From JAGORM01 sp964406795 (lineage in GTDB: Bacteria; Patescibacteriota; Microgenomatia; Levybacterales; GWA1-39-11), in contig CAYOTA010000007.1 of assembly GCA_964406795.1 (NCBI GenBank), forward strand, positions 9,136-73,135: a stretch of DNA of 64,000 bases. The letters run 5' to 3'. Below the pieces are notes generated by a model, which saw only the letters and a list, made by a program, of their open reading frames with translations, was not told the origin of the DNA and ran no database searches. The position numbers were made by a program, and so were the translations under genes. Below are positions 42,741 through 51,163 of this stretch, piece after piece; within the stretch, counting starts at the first letter, position 1; each line of letters begins with the position of its first letter.

Positions 42741-42808
42741 ACGGTCAGCTCGTTTATTAAATTGTCAAGGTTTCAAGTACTTTCATATTTACTATTCATC
42801 TGTCTACG

Positions 42809-42869
42809 AACACTAGTATAGTGTTGTAATAGCAAATCTAATATAATACACATCAAACTTCAATGTCAA
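42809..42869 (-). promoter_or_regulatory. Promoter and palindromic site upstream of the surface-protein leader
   Basis: On the minus strand, TTGACA (complement of 42864-42869) is followed after 15-17 bases by TATTAT/TTATAT (42841-42848), giving a transcript starting about 42834. At 42809-42825 lies AACACTA-TAC-TAGTGTT, a perfect 7-bp palindrome that could be an operator or, in RNA, the first hairpin. From here to the terminator is about 150 bases, so a small RNA may be produced. Confidence 0.6.
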
Positions 42870-42887
42870 TGGGTCAATATAGATCAG

Positions 42888-43052
42888 TTATGTTTTTTTC
42901 TCAGACATTTTCTTAATACTTCTTTCAGTAATTTGGACTACCATGGAATCCTGTACAAAAATTTCAATACTTCCCCATTTGATTGTAGACAAGGCTTTTT
43001 TTATTTCGTCCAATAATTCAGTATTGGCTGTATTTGTAGAATATGCTTTCAT
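42888..43052 (-). CDS. DUF2292-like small protein
   Basis: 54 residues from the ATG complementing 43050-43052. After a polar start it reads ELLDEIKKALSTIKWGSIEI then FVQDSMVVQITERSIKK, which matches the small DUF2292 family (E-L-L-I--AL--I--GS-E-----G-VVQI). Members are common beside many kinds of genes and have no known function; the strand-turn-strand could bind nucleic acid or protein. It is 18 bases downstream of the DUF4352-like gene, probably in one transcript. Confidence 0.7.
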   Translation of the reverse strand: MKAYSTNTANTELLDEIKKALSTIKWGSIEIFVQDSMVVQITERSIKKMSEKKT

Positions 43053-43070
43053 GAGTATCTAGAGATGAGA

Positions 43071-43733
43071 TTAGAAAGAAATTTTGATAGTTTCTTTTTT
43101 GCCGTTTATTTCTCCCACTTTTAATTCCAAATTTTTATCAGTTTCATTAATTGGAAATCCAATTCTTGTTTGTTTTGTTGAGATTGCCTGCACCTCAACT
43201 GGGTCATTGTGAATGTCAGCTGCTACAAGTTCTTCACTGTTTCCGTTTACGGAAAGTCTAATGTAGTCCTTACTGCTTATTTGAATACCTTGATTAAATG
43301 TATTTGTAATTTTTAAGTCTAATATAAGGAATGTTCTTCCTTGAATTGCTCGTGCACGTTGTCCTTTTACCAATATTTCATCTTGAAGTGATGCAGACTG
43401 AACAAGATATTTAATTTCACTTAACTCTTTATTGTTCTGGTCTTTAATAGGGAAGCTAAACTCTTTATTTATAACTTTTTTATTTTTAACAACTGGAGCT
43501 GCAGGTTTTTCACTACTTGCAGTCGTTGCAGTAGTAGTTTGTGTATTTTTAACAAGAACAATTATTCCTCCTACAACCAATAGTAGAATACCAATTATAA
43601 GAAATTTAGGTGATAAGGGATTTTTGAAGTTTGTTTTTTTAGAAATAGCTGATTTAAAATTATTCACCTGAGAAAATTTGGATCCTGTGAAGGAAAAAAG
43701 ATATGTAGAGAGTGATAATGCCCTAGTTTTCAT
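43071..43733 (-). CDS. Membrane-anchored DUF4352-like protein
   Basis: Start at the ATG complementing 43731-43733 (220 residues), just downstream of a clear promoter; the in-frame upstream extension would cross the -10 box. A cytoplasmic N-terminus of about 35 residues, one membrane helix (about 44-62, FLIIGILLLVVGGIIVLV), a linker, and an Ig-like domain (about 90-220). TFLILDLKITNTFNQGIQISSKDYIRL and the length fit the DUF4352 fold, an extracellular beta-sandwich often found in lipoproteins. Role unknown. Confidence 0.65.
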   Translation of the reverse strand: MKTRALSLSTYLFSFTGSKFSQVNNFKSAISKKTNFKNPLSPKFLIIGILLLVVGGIIVLVKNTQTTTATTASSEKPAAPVVKNKKVINKEFSFPIKDQNNKELSEIKYLVQSASLQDEILVKGQRARAIQGRTFLILDLKITNTFNQGIQISSKDYIRLSVNGNSEELVAADIHNDPVEVQAISTKQTRIGFPINETDKNLELKVGEINGKKETIKISF

Positions 43734-43761
43734 AAATTGTACTTTGGGCAGAAGTGTTGTG

Positions 43762-43790
43762 ATATTATCACAGGTGAAATTTACTGTCAA
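43762..43790 (-). promoter_or_regulatory. Consensus promoter of the DUF4352-like gene
   Basis: Minus-strand TTGACA (complement of 43785-43790), exact 17-base spacer, TAATAT (complement of 43762-43767). The -10 lies in a small palindrome (GTGATAATATCAC). The predicted leader is about 20 bases. Confidence 0.75.
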
Positions 43791-43807
43791 GTAACTTTTG
43801 TAAGAAA

Positions 43808-44290
43808 TTAATTGAGCTTGATGGTGGTTTTGCTATCCCCTGAGTTTTTTGTTATTTCTACGTGTAACTTTTCAACACCATTATCAGCTGCCAAAACGTT
43901 TTTGACATTATCATTTGTATTAGTTGTAACGACAGAAGTAGTGTTCATATTTTTATCCTTTATAAAGTTTTTATACCAATCTGTGACAGCTTGAGGACTG
44001 TCAGTGCTTTGATAGCTATTCTCCCCAATTGCAGTTGAATTTGGGTAAACGATATTTTGAGAACTTGAGCTGTTTGGCGTATGAGTAATTTCTACACGTA
44101 CCTCAGAATTTCCTAATTCTTTTAAGGTGTTTGTAGGTGTAGTAGTGGGAATTGAAGTTGAATTGGCAGGAATTGTAGGGCTTATAGATTCATTTGTTCC
44201 AAGGACATCATCTTTTAGAGGTGAAGCTTTGATTGAAATATTTGTCACAACAAGTGCAGTGATAATGAACAGAGGAACAAGTAAATTCAT
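43808..44290 (-). CDS. Small exported protein of unknown function
   Basis: I choose the second ATG (complement of 44288-44290; 160 residues). TACAAT (44298-44303), with TTGCAT 17 bases further up, leaves 7 bases to it, whereas the first ATG overlaps the -10 box. It begins with a signal or anchor helix (MNLLVPLFIITALVVTNISI), then a Ser/Thr/Pro linker, and a globular C-terminal half with AVTDWYKNFIKDKNMNTTS and LHVEITKN. The 'ST.SPQAVTDWYKNFI' pattern is like small secreted proteins that sense or bind ligands, but I do not recognise a family. Confidence 0.65.
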   Translation of the reverse strand: MNLLVPLFIITALVVTNISIKASPLKDDVLGTNESISPTIPANSTSIPTTTPTNTLKELGNSEVRVEITHTPNSSSSQNIVYPNSTAIGENSYQSTDSPQAVTDWYKNFIKDKNMNTTSVVTTNTNDNVKNVLAADNGVEKLHVEITKNSGDSKTTIKLN

Positions 44291-44327
44291 TATTTGCATT
44301 GTAGACTTCTTTTATGAGTAATGCAAG

Positions 44328-45371
44328 TTATTTAATATACATCCCATCTCCAAATGAAAAAAATCTAAAGTTATTTTTCTTTGCATGCTCATATAGTTCA
44401 AATAATTTATTTCTTCCAATAAAGGCCGCAATCAACATAAGCAGGCTTGACTTGGGTACATGAAAATTAGTTATCACAGAGTTAACAAATTTTAGTGTGT
44501 AGCTTTCTGTTATGAAAAGATCAGTTGTGCCAGTTAGTTTTTCAAGCATTCCATCGCCGTTAACTGCTGATTCAAGTGTTCTTACTACCGTTGTTCCCAC
44601 AGGAATTATGGTCCTTCCATTTTTTTTGGCATCATTTAGTGCAACGGCCGTATCTTGTGAAATTTCAAAATATTCTTCATGAAGTTTCATTTTTTCAATA
44701 TGTTCTTGTGTAAGTTTTGCAAAAGTCCCTAAATTTACATGGAGTGTTACAAAAATTATTTCATGTCCTGCATTTTTTATTTCTTCCAATAATTTGTTTG
44801 TAAAATGTAGGGAAGCAGTAGGAGCTGCCACAGATCCTTTTTCTTTTGCAAATACTGTTTGGTACTCACGACGTAAAACATTTTCAGTTTGTGAGTTATG
44901 TTTGATATATGGAGGAATAGGAGTCGTGCCGTGTTTTTCTAAAATTTCAAAAAGTTCTGATACATCAAATGATGGTTTTAAGATATATTCAGCTTCTTGT
45001 TTTTCTAAAACATCAAAGTTAATTGTATTATTTAATGTAAGTATTGTGTTTATGGCTAGTTTTGTATTCGCCAGTACACGGATATTTTTTTCTTCTTTTT
45101 GAAGAAACAGTATTTCTACGTTTCCACCCGTAGGTTTTTTTACATGTATTCGTGCAGGAATTACTTTTGTTTCATTAAAGACCAATACTGATTTTGCAGG
45201 TAGATATTTGGTGATATTTTTATACGTATCAATGTCTATTTTCTTTGAATCTTTATTAAAAATGAGAAGTTTTGCAGAGTCTCTTGGATTTGCTGGCGTT
45301 TGAGCTATAAAACTTTCAGGAAGTTCATAATCATACTCTTCTAGCGTTTTTTCAAAACTAGATTTTGCCAT
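44328..45371 (-). CDS. queA: S-adenosylmethionine:tRNA ribosyltransferase-isomerase
   Basis: 347 residues. It converts 7-aminomethyl-7-deazaguanine in tRNA wobble position 34 to epoxyqueuosine. Family landmarks are YELPESFIAQTPANPRDSAKLL at the start, FNETKVIPAR, TVFAKEKGSVAAPTASLHFT and FVTLHVNLGTF, all conserved. It overlaps tgt by 14 bases, and the two act in sequence, so this is a queuosine operon. Genes for making preQ1 are not present here, suggesting salvage or a distant location. Confidence 0.94.
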   Translation of the reverse strand: MAKSSFEKTLEEYDYELPESFIAQTPANPRDSAKLLIFNKDSKKIDIDTYKNITKYLPAKSVLVFNETKVIPARIHVKKPTGGNVEILFLQKEEKNIRVLANTKLAINTILTLNNTINFDVLEKQEAEYILKPSFDVSELFEILEKHGTTPIPPYIKHNSQTENVLRREYQTVFAKEKGSVAAPTASLHFTNKLLEEIKNAGHEIIFVTLHVNLGTFAKLTQEHIEKMKLHEEYFEISQDTAVALNDAKKNGRTIIPVGTTVVRTLESAVNGDGMLEKLTGTTDLFITESYTLKFVNSVITNFHVPKSSLLMLIAAFIGRNKLFELYEHAKKNNFRFFSFGDGMYIK

Positions 45372-46494
45372 TTAGAATATCCTCTCTAATTTTTGTCACT
45401 TGCTGCTGAAAAAAATATAAATTGTGGAATGATAAAAGAGTTAGCGGGGTTATTTCATGGGCTTTTAACATGTGTGCTAGATATGAAGTTTTATATTCTT
45501 GGCAAACAAAACATAAACAGTTTTTGTCCAGTGGCTCGTTATTTTTAAGTGCTTCAGCTTTTCTCATGTTTACTCTGCCTGCGGAGGTAAATACCATTCC
45601 GTGTCTGGCGTAGTGAGTTGGCGCTATACAGTCAAATGTGTCAACACCCTCATTGACGATTGGTAAGAAGTCATCAGGATGGCCAATTCCCAGTAAGTGT
45701 CTTGGCTTATTATCATCTAAATTCGGCATAACCCATGAAAGCATTTCTGTTAATGTTTTTTTGTCGTCTCCAAATTCTCCGCCAATTCCATAGCCATTAA
45801 ATCCCATGCTGTTAATTGCCTTTGCACTTTCGACTCGTAAATCTTTAAACTTTCCGCCTTGTACAATTCCATAAATTGCCTGATCAGATTTTTTAACATC
45901 AATACAAACTCTCGCCCATCTGTGGGTTTTTTCCATGGATTTTTTTGTATACTCGTAGTCAGCTACTGGGGACGTGCATTCGTCAAATGCATTAATAATA
46001 TCAGCACCTAAATCTTCTTGGATTTTTATACTTTCGCGTGGACCTATAAAAACTTTTTTGCCGTCTACTGGAGATCTGAATTCTACCCCGTCTTCTGTTA
46101 TTATTATTTTTTGCGGTTGTTGGCCTTCTGTAATTTTTAAATCAGACTTTTCTTTTAATATTTTTCCTACTCCGTGGTCTTCACCAAAACCTAGAGAAAA
46201 AACCTGAAACCCACCAGAGTCAGTCATAATAGGTTTTTTCCAATTTGAAAATTCATGAAGTCCACCGGCAGCTTTGACAATTTTTTCACCCGGCTTTAAA
46301 TGAAGATGAAATGCGTTTTCAATTAATACTTGAGTATTTGTTTGCTCCACTAGGTCCCAAGTTAATGCTTTCATGGTTGCTTGAGTTGCAACTCCCACTA
46401 ACGTAGGTGTTTCTATTTCTCCATGTGGAGTTTTGAGGATGCCAGCCCGCGCACGGGAAGATTTGGACTTTTTAATAACATCAAATGAAATCAT
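45358..46494 (-). CDS. tgt: tRNA-guanine transglycosylase
   Basis: Start at the ATG complementing 46492-46494 (378 residues): an extended -10 (TGG TAAAAT) ends 5 bases upstream and an earlier in-frame ATG is part of that box. The enzyme exchanges guanine 34 for preQ1. Catalytic Asp regions MTDSGGFQVFSLG and NAFDECTSP, the HLLGIGHPDD turn and the zinc site CLCFVCQEYKTSYLAHMLKAHE are present. The first gene of the tgt-queA pair. Confidence 0.94.
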   Translation of the reverse strand: MISFDVIKKSKSSRARAGILKTPHGEIETPTLVGVATQATMKALTWDLVEQTNTQVLIENAFHLHLKPGEKIVKAAGGLHEFSNWKKPIMTDSGGFQVFSLGFGEDHGVGKILKEKSDLKITEGQQPQKIIITEDGVEFRSPVDGKKVFIGPRESIKIQEDLGADIINAFDECTSPVADYEYTKKSMEKTHRWARVCIDVKKSDQAIYGIVQGGKFKDLRVESAKAINSMGFNGYGIGGEFGDDKKTLTEMLSWVMPNLDDNKPRHLLGIGHPDDFLPIVNEGVDTFDCIAPTHYARHGMVFTSAGRVNMRKAEALKNNEPLDKNCLCFVCQEYKTSYLAHMLKAHEITPLTLLSFHNLYFFQQQVTKIREDILNGKI

Positions 46495-46584
46495 ATTGTA
46501 TTTTACCATAGATTGAAGCTGAGTTGTATAAATTTAGCTTCATTGCTCTTGATATGGAATATTTTACATGCTATAAATGCATTT

Positions 46585-46836
46585 ATGAACGAAAGATTAA
46601 AGGGTAATAAGCCAGAAAAAAGGACAAGGATTAATCTGGTTGTTAACGAGAGGTTGATGTCTGATGTAGGGAAGCTTGCTCATGATAATAATACAACGCC
46701 AAGTGAGGAGGTAAGAAGTGCGTTACTACTAAGACTTTACCTGGAGGAACTTAAAGGGCAAGGTTACTATTTAACTAGAGCACCAATTGAAGGACAAATT
46801 ACCCCAGTAATTCCAGTTGAGAATTTATTGAGATAA
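46585..46836 (+). CDS. Small ribbon-helix-helix-like protein
   Basis: ATG 46585 follows an extended -10 (TGC TATAAA) by 7 bases, so the longer in-frame start at 46513 is excluded. 83 residues: a basic N-terminus, then RTRINLVVNERLMSDVGKLAHDNNTTPSEEVRSALLLRLYLEEL. A strand with two helices, alternating polar and nonpolar, fits an RHH DNA-binding dimer such as CopG. A Pro/Ile-rich tail follows. No toxin gene is adjacent, so it may be a free regulator. It is divergent from tgt. Confidence 0.5.
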   Translation: MNERLKGNKPEKRTRINLVVNERLMSDVGKLAHDNNTTPSEEVRSALLLRLYLEELKGQGYYLTRAPIEGQITPVIPVENLLR

Positions 46837-46841
46837 TGTCT

Positions 46842-47630
46842 TTATAAACCTAGTCCGTGTTGTTCTGACTGCTTGTTATCTTTTTTTATTTTTGGCATTT
46901 GTTCTTTAGCAAACTTACAATAATCGCATCCAAAATTATATTCCGGTGTAATGTCTGACGTAAGCAATATTCTTATTTGTGCCAATGTATCAAAAATCCA
47001 AGACGTATCACCTGCATATGGGATAATGGATAATTCAAATTCCAATTTCCCGTCAAATGTATCTCTGTTCTTGCCTGCATTTGCAAAAACAAAATATCCG
47101 GTTCGGGATACTTTATATCCTGAGTTTCTAAATATCCATTGGTAAATTTCCATTTGTTTTTTATAGCTACTTTTATATTCATCATTTAAATTTATATCGC
47201 GGTCAGTGCTTGTCGCCTTATAGTCCACAATCATAAGTTCCTTTTGAGGGTTTTGCCATATATCATCAATTGCGCCAGTTACTATGAAATTATTTTCCCT
47301 TTCAAAATATTCCTTTCCTTTAAAATTTTCGCGCCACCTGTTTATTTCAGGATGTTGAAACGGAATAACGTCAATTTTATATTTCTCAAATAAAACGTGC
47401 TTCTCGCCTTTGAGACGCAATAAGTCAAATTCTTTTTTAAGTAAAAGGTCAACTGTATTATTTAGCGTAAATGATGGGATAGAGGGGCGAACAATTCCCA
47501 GCCTTCTATCTAAATAAAAACATCTGGGACACTGAAGAAATAAGTCTATTTTAGAACGAGATAGTTTGTATGGTTCTTTACTTTCCGGGTCAAACAGAGG
47601 GGAGAAGCGGTATTTTAAATCTTTTTGCAT
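46842..47630 (-). CDS. PD-(D/E)XK nuclease, RecB/Cas4-like
   Basis: 262 residues. The nuclease core has VTGAIDDIW (metal Asp, about 118), LMIVDYKAT (D-x-K, about 134) and KQMEIYQWIF (Gln-Tyr helix, about 158), the RecB-family order. CPRCF near the N-terminus and CDYCKF near the C-terminus could hold an iron-sulfur cluster as in Cas4 and AddB, though the spacing (2+2) differs from the 1+3 of Cas4. TATAAT ends 8 bases before ATG. No cas genes or helicase lie nearby, so a DNA-repair role is more likely than CRISPR. Confidence 0.78.
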   Translation of the reverse strand: MQKDLKYRFSPLFDPESKEPYKLSRSKIDLFLQCPRCFYLDRRLGIVRPSIPSFTLNNTVDLLLKKEFDLLRLKGEKHVLFEKYKIDVIPFQHPEINRWRENFKGKEYFERENNFIVTGAIDDIWQNPQKELMIVDYKATSTDRDINLNDEYKSSYKKQMEIYQWIFRNSGYKVSRTGYFVFANAGKNRDTFDGKLEFELSIIPYAGDTSWIFDTLAQIRILLTSDITPEYNFGCDYCKFAKEQMPKIKKDNKQSEQHGLGL

Positions 47631-47658
47631 AAGAAAAAATTATAACAAAAACAGTTTG

Positions 47659-48483
47659 CTATTTAGCAGGTATAAATGGATTTTTAGTAGGCGGTTTGGG
47701 AATCTCAGGATAAATTCTCCTCAGTGGTTTGTCTTTTTTGCCTAGATAAAGTGTTAATCCATACTCTTTTGACGCAAGCTTGTTCAACTTATCATAGTTT
47801 GGAGCACCTTTTCCTGGTTTGCCCATCTCACCTTTATCATCTTCACATCCTAAAAATTCCCAATTATTTTTTCTCATCCAAGTTTCTTGAAATTGCTTTT
47901 GACTTTTTGCTGCGGTGTTAATTGACTGCGCAGTTCTTACTGCAAACACATTATCGTCCCCATCTACAACTCCCATAATTGAATCATTAGACCCCCGGTG
48001 TACTAAGGTATAGAAATCCCCCAAGGAGAAATGTCCTGGGCCAGAATCTACAAGTCTGTCCAGAGGTCTTATCGTTTTTATTCTTGGATGAGAGTGTATA
48101 TCGCCAATTCTTCCAGTTTGTTTTCCGCTAATTTGTTCCATTATGCTTCCAAACTGAAGTGCGTTGGACGTTACGCTACCAGTTGCGCTTACGAGGGGTT
48201 TATTCCTTAACCATAATCCACTTTTGTCATCCTTGTATCCAATACCTGTCCATCTTTCTCTGCCATCCTGTGCGGTGCCATCCCTCATGGTGTCAAGTGT
48301 CTCATGCCACTCAGGACTTAATTGAATCTCTGCTGGCATCTGATCCATGGGTAGTCTAAATTCCTTACCTCTGGACATTGCAAGGAGGTAGTCTTTAAAA
48401 GTTTGGTAGTCCCATTTATCCGGAAGTGTGGTTGTGGGTTTTTCGGCTGTACTAAGTTTATCCTTTACAATTGAGTCCGTCAT
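47659..48483 (-). CDS. JAMM/MPN-like protein
   Basis: 274 residues, soluble. It contains GDIHSHPRIKT (about 129-139) and GHFSLGDFYTLV (about 150-161). An HxHP followed by S-x-x-D is the zinc-binding core of JAMM peptidases, here with a longer gap than usual. The N-terminal 80 residues and the C-terminal region (with Lys/Pro-rich end) are not recognised. It overlaps the next small membrane-protein gene by 4 bases. No E1/E2-like genes are nearby, so a ubiquitin-like system is not indicated. The function is open. Confidence 0.55.
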   Translation of the reverse strand: MTDSIVKDKLSTAEKPTTTLPDKWDYQTFKDYLLAMSRGKEFRLPMDQMPAEIQLSPEWHETLDTMRDGTAQDGRERWTGIGYKDDKSGLWLRNKPLVSATGSVTSNALQFGSIMEQISGKQTGRIGDIHSHPRIKTIRPLDRLVDSGPGHFSLGDFYTLVHRGSNDSIMGVVDGDDNVFAVRTAQSINTAAKSQKQFQETWMRKNNWEFLGCEDDKGEMGKPGKGAPNYDKLNKLASKEYGLTLYLGKKDKPLRRIYPEIPKPPTKNPFIPAK

Positions 48484-48716
48484 ATTTTTGGTTTTTCGCC
48501 GGTGAAGTAGCAGATAAAGGAGAGAATAATAGTAATAATTAAAAACTGTACTATGAAGTTAAAAAGAAAATCTATAACAGTGCCAGATCTATAAAATACC
48601 CATAAAAATGAAGCTATAACAGATACAAAATAAAGAAAAACAATAAGCCAGCCTTGCCAGGTGGCAGGTTTCCAGCCTATACCTCTATTAAGCGACGCAA
48701 ACCATCTTTTTCCCAT
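48480..48716 (-). CDS. Small two-helix membrane protein
   Basis: 78 residues: a basic N-terminus with 'RGIGWKPATWQGW', two helices (about 24-44, 50-70) and a KPKI tail. No family recognised. The stop overlaps the start of the JAMM-like gene by 4 bases, so the two are translationally coupled and may act together at the membrane. Confidence 0.6.
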   Translation of the reverse strand: MGKRWFASLNRGIGWKPATWQGWLIVFLYFVSVIASFLWVFYRSGTVIDFLFNFIVQFLIITIILSFICYFTGEKPKI

Positions 48717-48737
48717 ATGCTACAATACTATCAATAA

Positions 48738-49361
48738 ATGAAACACTCTGTCAAAGAAGCACTTTCTCATTTTAAAAAGGCAGATCCTATTTTATATAAA
48801 GTTGCAATAAGACTGGAGTTACAGGACTTAACTCCTCATGATAATTACTTTTTAGAATTATATGATTCCATTGTAAGCCAGCAATTATCAGTTAAAGCAG
48901 CGGGGACTATTATGGAGAGGCTTAAAAAGCTATACCCCAAAGAAGAAATCACACCGGAATATACGTTAAAGTTAGATGACCAGAAAATGAGGGATGCAGG
49001 AAATTCTTTTGCAAAAATAAAATATCTTAAAGACTTGTCACAAAGAGTAGCGGATGGAAGATTAAAATTGGACAAGTTTAAAGATTTGCCGGAAGATGAG
49101 ATCATGAAAGAATTACTGGAAGTTAAAGGAATAGGTCCGTGGACTGCTGAAATGTTTATGATGTGGTCCCTTGGACGTCCGGATTTATTTTCCTATGGTG
49201 ATCAGGGTCTAAAAAATGCCATAAAAGCAATTTATAAATTATCAGACCGGCCAACACTGCAGGAAGCACTTGCCATATCTGCTAAATGGAGTCCTTATAG
49301 AACGTATGCATGTAAAATACTCTGGAAGTCGCTTGATAACACCCCGTTAATCAGTCCCTGA
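48738..49361 (+). CDS. DNA-3-methyladenine glycosylase II-like (AlkA/HhH-GPD)
   Basis: 207 residues. HhH-GPD base-excision glycosylase with the hairpin LLEVKGIGPWTAEMFMMW (about 128-145) and catalytic Asp in FSYGDQGLK (about 153). The N-terminal beta domain of E. coli AlkA is absent, giving the compact form. It removes alkylated bases. TACAAT with upstream TGC lies 11 bases before ATG. It converges on the DUF2130 gene, overlapping by 15 bases. Confidence 0.85.
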   Translation: MKHSVKEALSHFKKADPILYKVAIRLELQDLTPHDNYFLELYDSIVSQQLSVKAAGTIMERLKKLYPKEEITPEYTLKLDDQKMRDAGNSFAKIKYLKDLSQRVADGRLKLDKFKDLPEDEIMKELLEVKGIGPWTAEMFMMWSLGRPDLFSYGDQGLKNAIKAIYKLSDRPTLQEALAISAKWSPYRTYACKILWKSLDNTPLISP

Positions 49362-50486
49362 TTCCAGTAGATCAAGTCCTTTTATTTCAGGAAGCGCGCT
49401 TCCCATAATTCCTTTTAAATCTCCTTGCATGCCAAACGTGTTATCTATTACTTGACGTATGTTTTTTTCATCCCGAGACCATTTATTTGCAAAATAGCGT
49501 TTTTCTTTTTCTATTTCTCCCTGCATGCTGGTAAAAGATTCCACAATCGCTTCAACGCGTTGTCTAAATTCTGTTCCAGTTAAATACGTATACAAGATAT
49601 CCATTTTCTCATTTTTTCCCTCAAGCGACCTTTTGGCCATTGCGACTTGGATAAGATCCATTCGAAGAGCTGAGGCAAGACCTACGACAAATAAGCGTTT
49701 TGTAATCCAAATTCCTTTATAGAACTTTGCACTTGTTACATTGTCGGGGGTTGCTTCTGAAATAATAATTCCAAATTCTGCAACAATATGTCTTTGGTCG
49801 GCTTTAAGTTTGTCTACCCACAAATCACTCCAAAGTTTTGTATTTTTGAGTTCCCAAAGTAATTTTCCGCATGAATTTCCCTTGCTATCAACTACTTCCT
49901 GGACTATGTCACCACCCCGCGTTCCCTTGGCGACTTCCGAAATAATGTCATTAGGAAATTCACGTTTTAATAAATCTTCAAACTCTAGCTCAAATGCTTC
50001 TCCTTGGGTTTGTTGAGAACCTTGGTTTGCTTTGCGTTGTGCATCATCTAAGGCCTTTTTCAAATCTTCTATAACTTTTTCTTTCTCTAAATCTTTTAAG
50101 TGATGTTTTTCTTCTTGGGATTTAAATACTTGCTCTTCAATTTTCTTCTTTTCTTCATCTATCTTTCTTTCAACAGATAATTCTAATTCCTTTTCTTTTT
50201 CTTCCAGTCTTCTTTTTTCTTCCCGGAGTTCTAATTCCTTTTCTCTAAATTCATCATTTTTCTTTTTTTGTTCTCCCACCTGCTTTTGGAGATCTAGGAG
50301 TTCTGTTTTGTTTTTGTCTTCTAACTCCTTGGATATTTTATCTGTGGTTTCTTGTCTTACTTTTTCAAGTTCTTTTTTATATTCTTCTTCTGTTTGTTTT
50401 TTAATATCTGCTTCTACCTGATGGCGGAATACTTCATCTATTTGGAAATCTATTTTACAGTGGGGGCACGTTATTGTGTTTTGCAT
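49347..50486 (-). CDS. DUF2130 family protein with zinc-ribbon-like start and long coiled coil
   Basis: 379 residues. A CPHCKIDFQI motif at the start is followed by about 130 residues of Glu/Lys-rich coiled coil (heptads from 30 to 165), then the DUF2130 domain, which has GTRGGDIVQEV, LLWELKNTKLWSDLWVDKLK and SFTSMQGEIEKEKRYF. The E-x-K arrangement (WELKNTK) resembles PD-(D/E)XK nucleases, so a nuclease role has been considered for this family; it is unproven. An extended -10 (TGC TACAAT) lies 7 bases before the ATG (leaderless). Confidence 0.8.
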   Translation of the reverse strand: MQNTITCPHCKIDFQIDEVFRHQVEADIKKQTEEEYKKELEKVRQETTDKISKELEDKNKTELLDLQKQVGEQKKKNDEFREKELELREEKRRLEEKEKELELSVERKIDEEKKKIEEQVFKSQEEKHHLKDLEKEKVIEDLKKALDDAQRKANQGSQQTQGEAFELEFEDLLKREFPNDIISEVAKGTRGGDIVQEVVDSKGNSCGKLLWELKNTKLWSDLWVDKLKADQRHIVAEFGIIISEATPDNVTSAKFYKGIWITKRLFVVGLASALRMDLIQVAMAKRSLEGKNEKMDILYTYLTGTEFRQRVEAIVESFTSMQGEIEKEKRYFANKWSRDEKNIRQVIDNTFGMQGDLKGIMGSALPEIKGLDLLESGTD

Positions 50487-50515
50487 GTGACTTATTGTAG
50501 CAGATTAGTGAAAAT

Positions 50516-51085
50516 TTATCTGGGGACTGATTCACCGTTTGGGCAATATCCGCCGTTTATCAAAACTCCTCTTACAGACCAGGGTCCCCAATTTGCTCCG
50601 CCATCACTAATTCTTATGGCTGCTGCTACATTTCCTTCTGGGTCATATGTTGCGTCTGGGTGAACCCAAGGATTAATTTGAAACCAGCCTTTTTCTCCAA
50701 TTGATCCTGTCGCGTTTTGATCCCATTTACTTTCACAAAATGAAACAGCACAGCCAGCATATCCAAGAGCTCGAGAAATAATAACAGGACAACCAGGCAT
50801 AAGTACTTCCGGCTCGGGAGCAGGTTGACGAACTGTTTCAAGTGGTCCAATGCTTACACCTGTTACCGCAATCCCATCGTGAGAAGCAGCGACAAAAAGC
50901 TTGTAAGGATGGCTATCTGCTTGTGACACTACGTTAGGAATTGGAATAGAATTGGGGTTAAGCGGGCCTTCTGCATGTGAAGGTTTTGCAAACGGGAGCA
51001 TCATTACTCCTGAAGTAATTACGCCCATCGCTATTTTGTTAAATTTGTTAGGTTTTCTACTTCCTACAGATGCTTCTTTATTCAT
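50516..51085 (-). CDS. Secreted lysozyme-like / lytic transglycosylase protein
   Basis: 189 residues. Signal peptide (to about 38, AKPSHA), a linker with a PAPEPEV stretch, then a compact catalytic domain: SFCESKWDQNATGSIGEKGWFQI carries the catalytic Glu and the GxxGWFQI motif of SLT-type enzymes, and ISDGGANWGPWS ends it. Cys residues could form disulfides outside the cell. It would cleave peptidoglycan glycan strands. TATAAT (complement of 51124-51129) with TTGTAA 17 bases up gives a leader of about 35 bases that contains a small hairpin (ACCTC/GAGGT). Confidence 0.75.
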   Translation of the reverse strand: MNKEASVGSRKPNKFNKIAMGVITSGVMMLPFAKPSHAEGPLNPNSIPIPNVVSQADSHPYKLFVAASHDGIAVTGVSIGPLETVRQPAPEPEVLMPGCPVIISRALGYAGCAVSFCESKWDQNATGSIGEKGWFQINPWVHPDATYDPEGNVAAAIRISDGGANWGPWSVRGVLINGGYCPNGESVPR

Positions 51086-51163
51086 AGTTACGAAAATACC
51101 TCAGAAAATTCAGAGGTCTATACATTATAGGGTAGCGTTCGTAAAATTACAAGCTCAAAAGTG

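Noticed and set aside
46842..47630. Cas4 as part of a CRISPR system
   Set aside because: The RecB-like core is real, but there are no cas genes or repeats nearby and the Cys spacing differs from Cas4.
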